From Candidatus Aminicenantota bacterium (GTDB taxonomy: Bacteria > Acidobacteriota > Aminicenantia > UBA2199), in the NCBI GenBank assembly GCA_020355945.1, contig CP070627.1, positions 6,332,672 to 6,338,868 of the forward strand: DNA of 6,197 nucleotides, in the 5' to 3' direction. The notes beneath the pieces are model-generated. The model was not told where the DNA came from and did no database searches. It saw nothing but the letters and a program-made list of their open reading frames with translations. Made by a program: the position numbers and the translations under genes. Each line of letters begins with the position of its first letter. The stretch's first letter is position 1. Positions 5,335 to 6,197 of the stretch are shown here, in pieces.

Positions 5335-5782
5335 AGAAGAAAAATATATTTTCGATACATCCGTTCTAATTGCCTTTTCTAATCTTCAAAAGCTCAATCT
5401 TCTATGCCAGTTGTATAGCAAAATATTAATCCCGGAAGCTGTAAAAAATGAATTTGATGAAGAACTTCCGGGCTGTTGTGAGATTATAAAGGTCGATTAT
5501 TCCTTGGTTGAGTCTCTAAAAACTCAAAGGAACATTGGAAGTGGTGAAGCTTCTGTTATCATTTATTCCCTTAGTTCAGGAGATAAAATAACGTGTTTTA
5601 TTGATGAGCAGAAAGCAAGAAAAATTGCTAAAGAACGAAATTTGAAGGTCTCCGGTACGATCGGCATCCTGATGAGGATGGAAGAGAAGAATTTAATATC
5701 ATCTGCATATGAAGAGATTCTGGTTCTAAAAGAAAAGGGTTTTCATATTTCTGATAAAATAATTGAGGATCTATTTGCTTAA
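5321..5782 (+). CDS. DUF3368 PIN-like ribonuclease toxin
   Basis: The 153-residue product has PIN-like nuclease features: FDTSVLIAF with Asp12, IPEAVKNEF with Glu44, GSGEASVIIYSL with Glu76, and CFIDEQKARKIAK with Asp95, which together would coordinate metal at the active site. The segment LKVSGTIGILMRMEEKNLI (108-126) is typical of DUF3368. All expected acidic residues are present, so the enzyme looks intact; PIN toxins cleave RNA, often tRNA or rRNA, but the target here is unknown. The start is a TTG at 5321 with AAGGAAG (5311-5317) 3 nt before it; no ATG occurs before the catalytic Asp12, so a TTG (or an unseen non-ATG) start is required. The TTG start and overlap with the antitoxin gene would keep toxin output below antitoxin output. 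Confidence 0.85.
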   Translation: MQTPEEEKYIFDTSVLIAFSNLQKLNLLCQLYSKILIPEAVKNEFDEELPGCCEIIKVDYSLVESLKTQRNIGSGEASVIIYSLSSGDKITCFIDEQKARKIAKERNLKVSGTIGILMRMEEKNLISSAYEEILVLKEKGFHISDKIIEDLFA

Positions 5783-5813
5783 CGCTTCCTCACTGGATTT
5801 CCAAATTACTGAA

Positions 5814-6149
5814 TTACTGACTCATTTGCCTTTTTATTCTCTCCAAATTTTCTTTAGCTTTATCCAGATTCGGATGGCCGTTTGGAAAGAGGTGTTGAAA
5901 AATCGCCACGGCTTGTTCCGCATAACTTTTGGCTGAACCATAATCTTCCATATCATAATGGATTATTGACAAGTTGTGGTAAGAGCAGGCTAAATCGGGA
6001 TGCAGTTTATCAAATATCTTTTCACAAATTTCTATTGCTTTTAATTGAAATTTCAACGCCTGTTCCAACTGGCCCGAAGTATAATAAATTGTTGATAGAT
6101 TATTGATTTTGGTGCCAGGCAAGAATGCCACTAAGATAAGGCTAAACAT
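5814..6149 (-). pseudogene. C-terminal fragment of a 42-residue-type TPR protein
   Basis: The open frame encodes 111 residues. From Thr13 on it is plainly tetratricopeptide repeat of the 42-residue type: INNLSTIYYTSGQLEQALKF (15-34), then CSYHNLSIIHYDMEDYGSAK (55-74), and a partial third unit from HPNLDKAKENLERI (92-105). Each unit is joined by a 'HP' linker typical of TPR proteins that act as sensor or scaffold modules. The first 12 residues (MFSLILVAFLPG) do not fit a TPR, an in-frame stop lies just before the ATG (6150-6152), and no ribosome site precedes it. It therefore looks like the 3' end of a larger gene cut off near 6111-6121, where TGCCAGGCA occurs. It converges with the toxin gene and has no visible terminator. 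Expression as a small TPR protein cannot be excluded. Confidence 0.65.
6113..6121. repeat. TGCCAGGCA palindrome at the TPR breakpoint
   Basis: This copy lies exactly where TPR homology of the adjacent fragment stops (codons 10-13). It matches the copies at 4132 and 4809, so it may mark a recombination or insertion end. Confidence 0.4.
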
Positions 6150-6197
6150 TTATTGATATATGATTTTTAGCAATTTAATTAGACACACCCCGTCCGC
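6150..6197. other. Window-edge non-coding sequence
   Basis: These 48 bp are AT-rich and then turn GC-rich at the end. CACCCCGTCC (6186-6195) is identical to 5031-5040 beside the 5000-5027 hairpin, which suggests a second copy of a small dispersed element running off the window. No gene is seen. Confidence 0.35.

Noticed and set aside
4923..5360. Minus-strand 145-codon open frame across the toxin-antitoxin promoter
   Set aside because: It is antisense to the antitoxin gene, crosses the hairpin and promoter, has no ribosome site and shows no family resemblance.
1..6197. DGR template repeat or reverse transcriptase inside the window
   Set aside because: No non-coding stretch resembles 1524-1622, and no reverse-transcriptase motif (such as YxDD) is found in any long frame.

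Overview
The window is a bacterial accessory region of moderate GC content. It holds two large genes on the minus strand, a long repeat-rich spacer, a short RadC/JAB-like gene with a decayed tail, a toxin-antitoxin pair and a TPR-gene remnant. The host cannot be named from sequence alone. CHAT and FGE-sulfatase fusions, TPR proteins, UPF0175/DUF3368 toxin-antitoxin pairs and small intergenic repeats together suggest a large, repeat-rich genome of an environmental lineage, such as the Aminicenantes or Desulfobacterota type. This is a low-confidence inference.

Left part (1-3611, minus strand): transcription runs from right to left. First comes a 700-residue protein with an N-terminal CHAT caspase-like protease domain (His235/Cys282), a charged linker and a C-terminal FGE-sulfatase (C-type-lectin-fold) domain. 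Next is a 447-residue protein with a degenerate SIR2-like N-terminal domain and a C-terminal TIR domain. Each gene has its own recognisable promoter element and Shine-Dalgarno site. The pairing of a putative protease with a putative NAD-handling TIR protein resembles predicted prokaryotic conflict or programmed-death systems built from CHAT, TIR, SIR2-like and FGE modules. The last ~33 residues of the FGE domain look like the variable region of a diversity-generating retroelement (DGR) target: a conserved frame interrupted by clusters of NNC codons, ending in a GFRL motif and followed by a small GC hairpin. No reverse transcriptase or template repeat lies in the window.

Middle (3612-4217): a divergent spacer. 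It contains a 16-bp direct repeat at 20-bp spacing just upstream of the CHAT gene's -10 box, a five-unit array with an exact 21-bp period built on ACCGGT, and a 57-bp element of short direct repeats with CCAC/GTGG ends. A very good extended -10 promoter there drives the rightward RadC/JAB-like gene.

Right part (4218-6197): the JAB-domain gene (135 aa) is followed out of frame by a piece resembling the C-terminal tail seen in longer relatives, which suggests an internal deletion. After ~350 bp of non-coding DNA with a short intrinsic terminator and a second hairpin comes a UPF0175 antitoxin-like gene overlapping a DUF3368/PIN-like toxin gene, with a promoter placed almost directly on the ribosome-binding site. 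A convergent TPR fragment closes the window. Its homology stops at a copy of the small palindrome TGCCAGGCA, which also occurs on the other side of the toxin-antitoxin pair.
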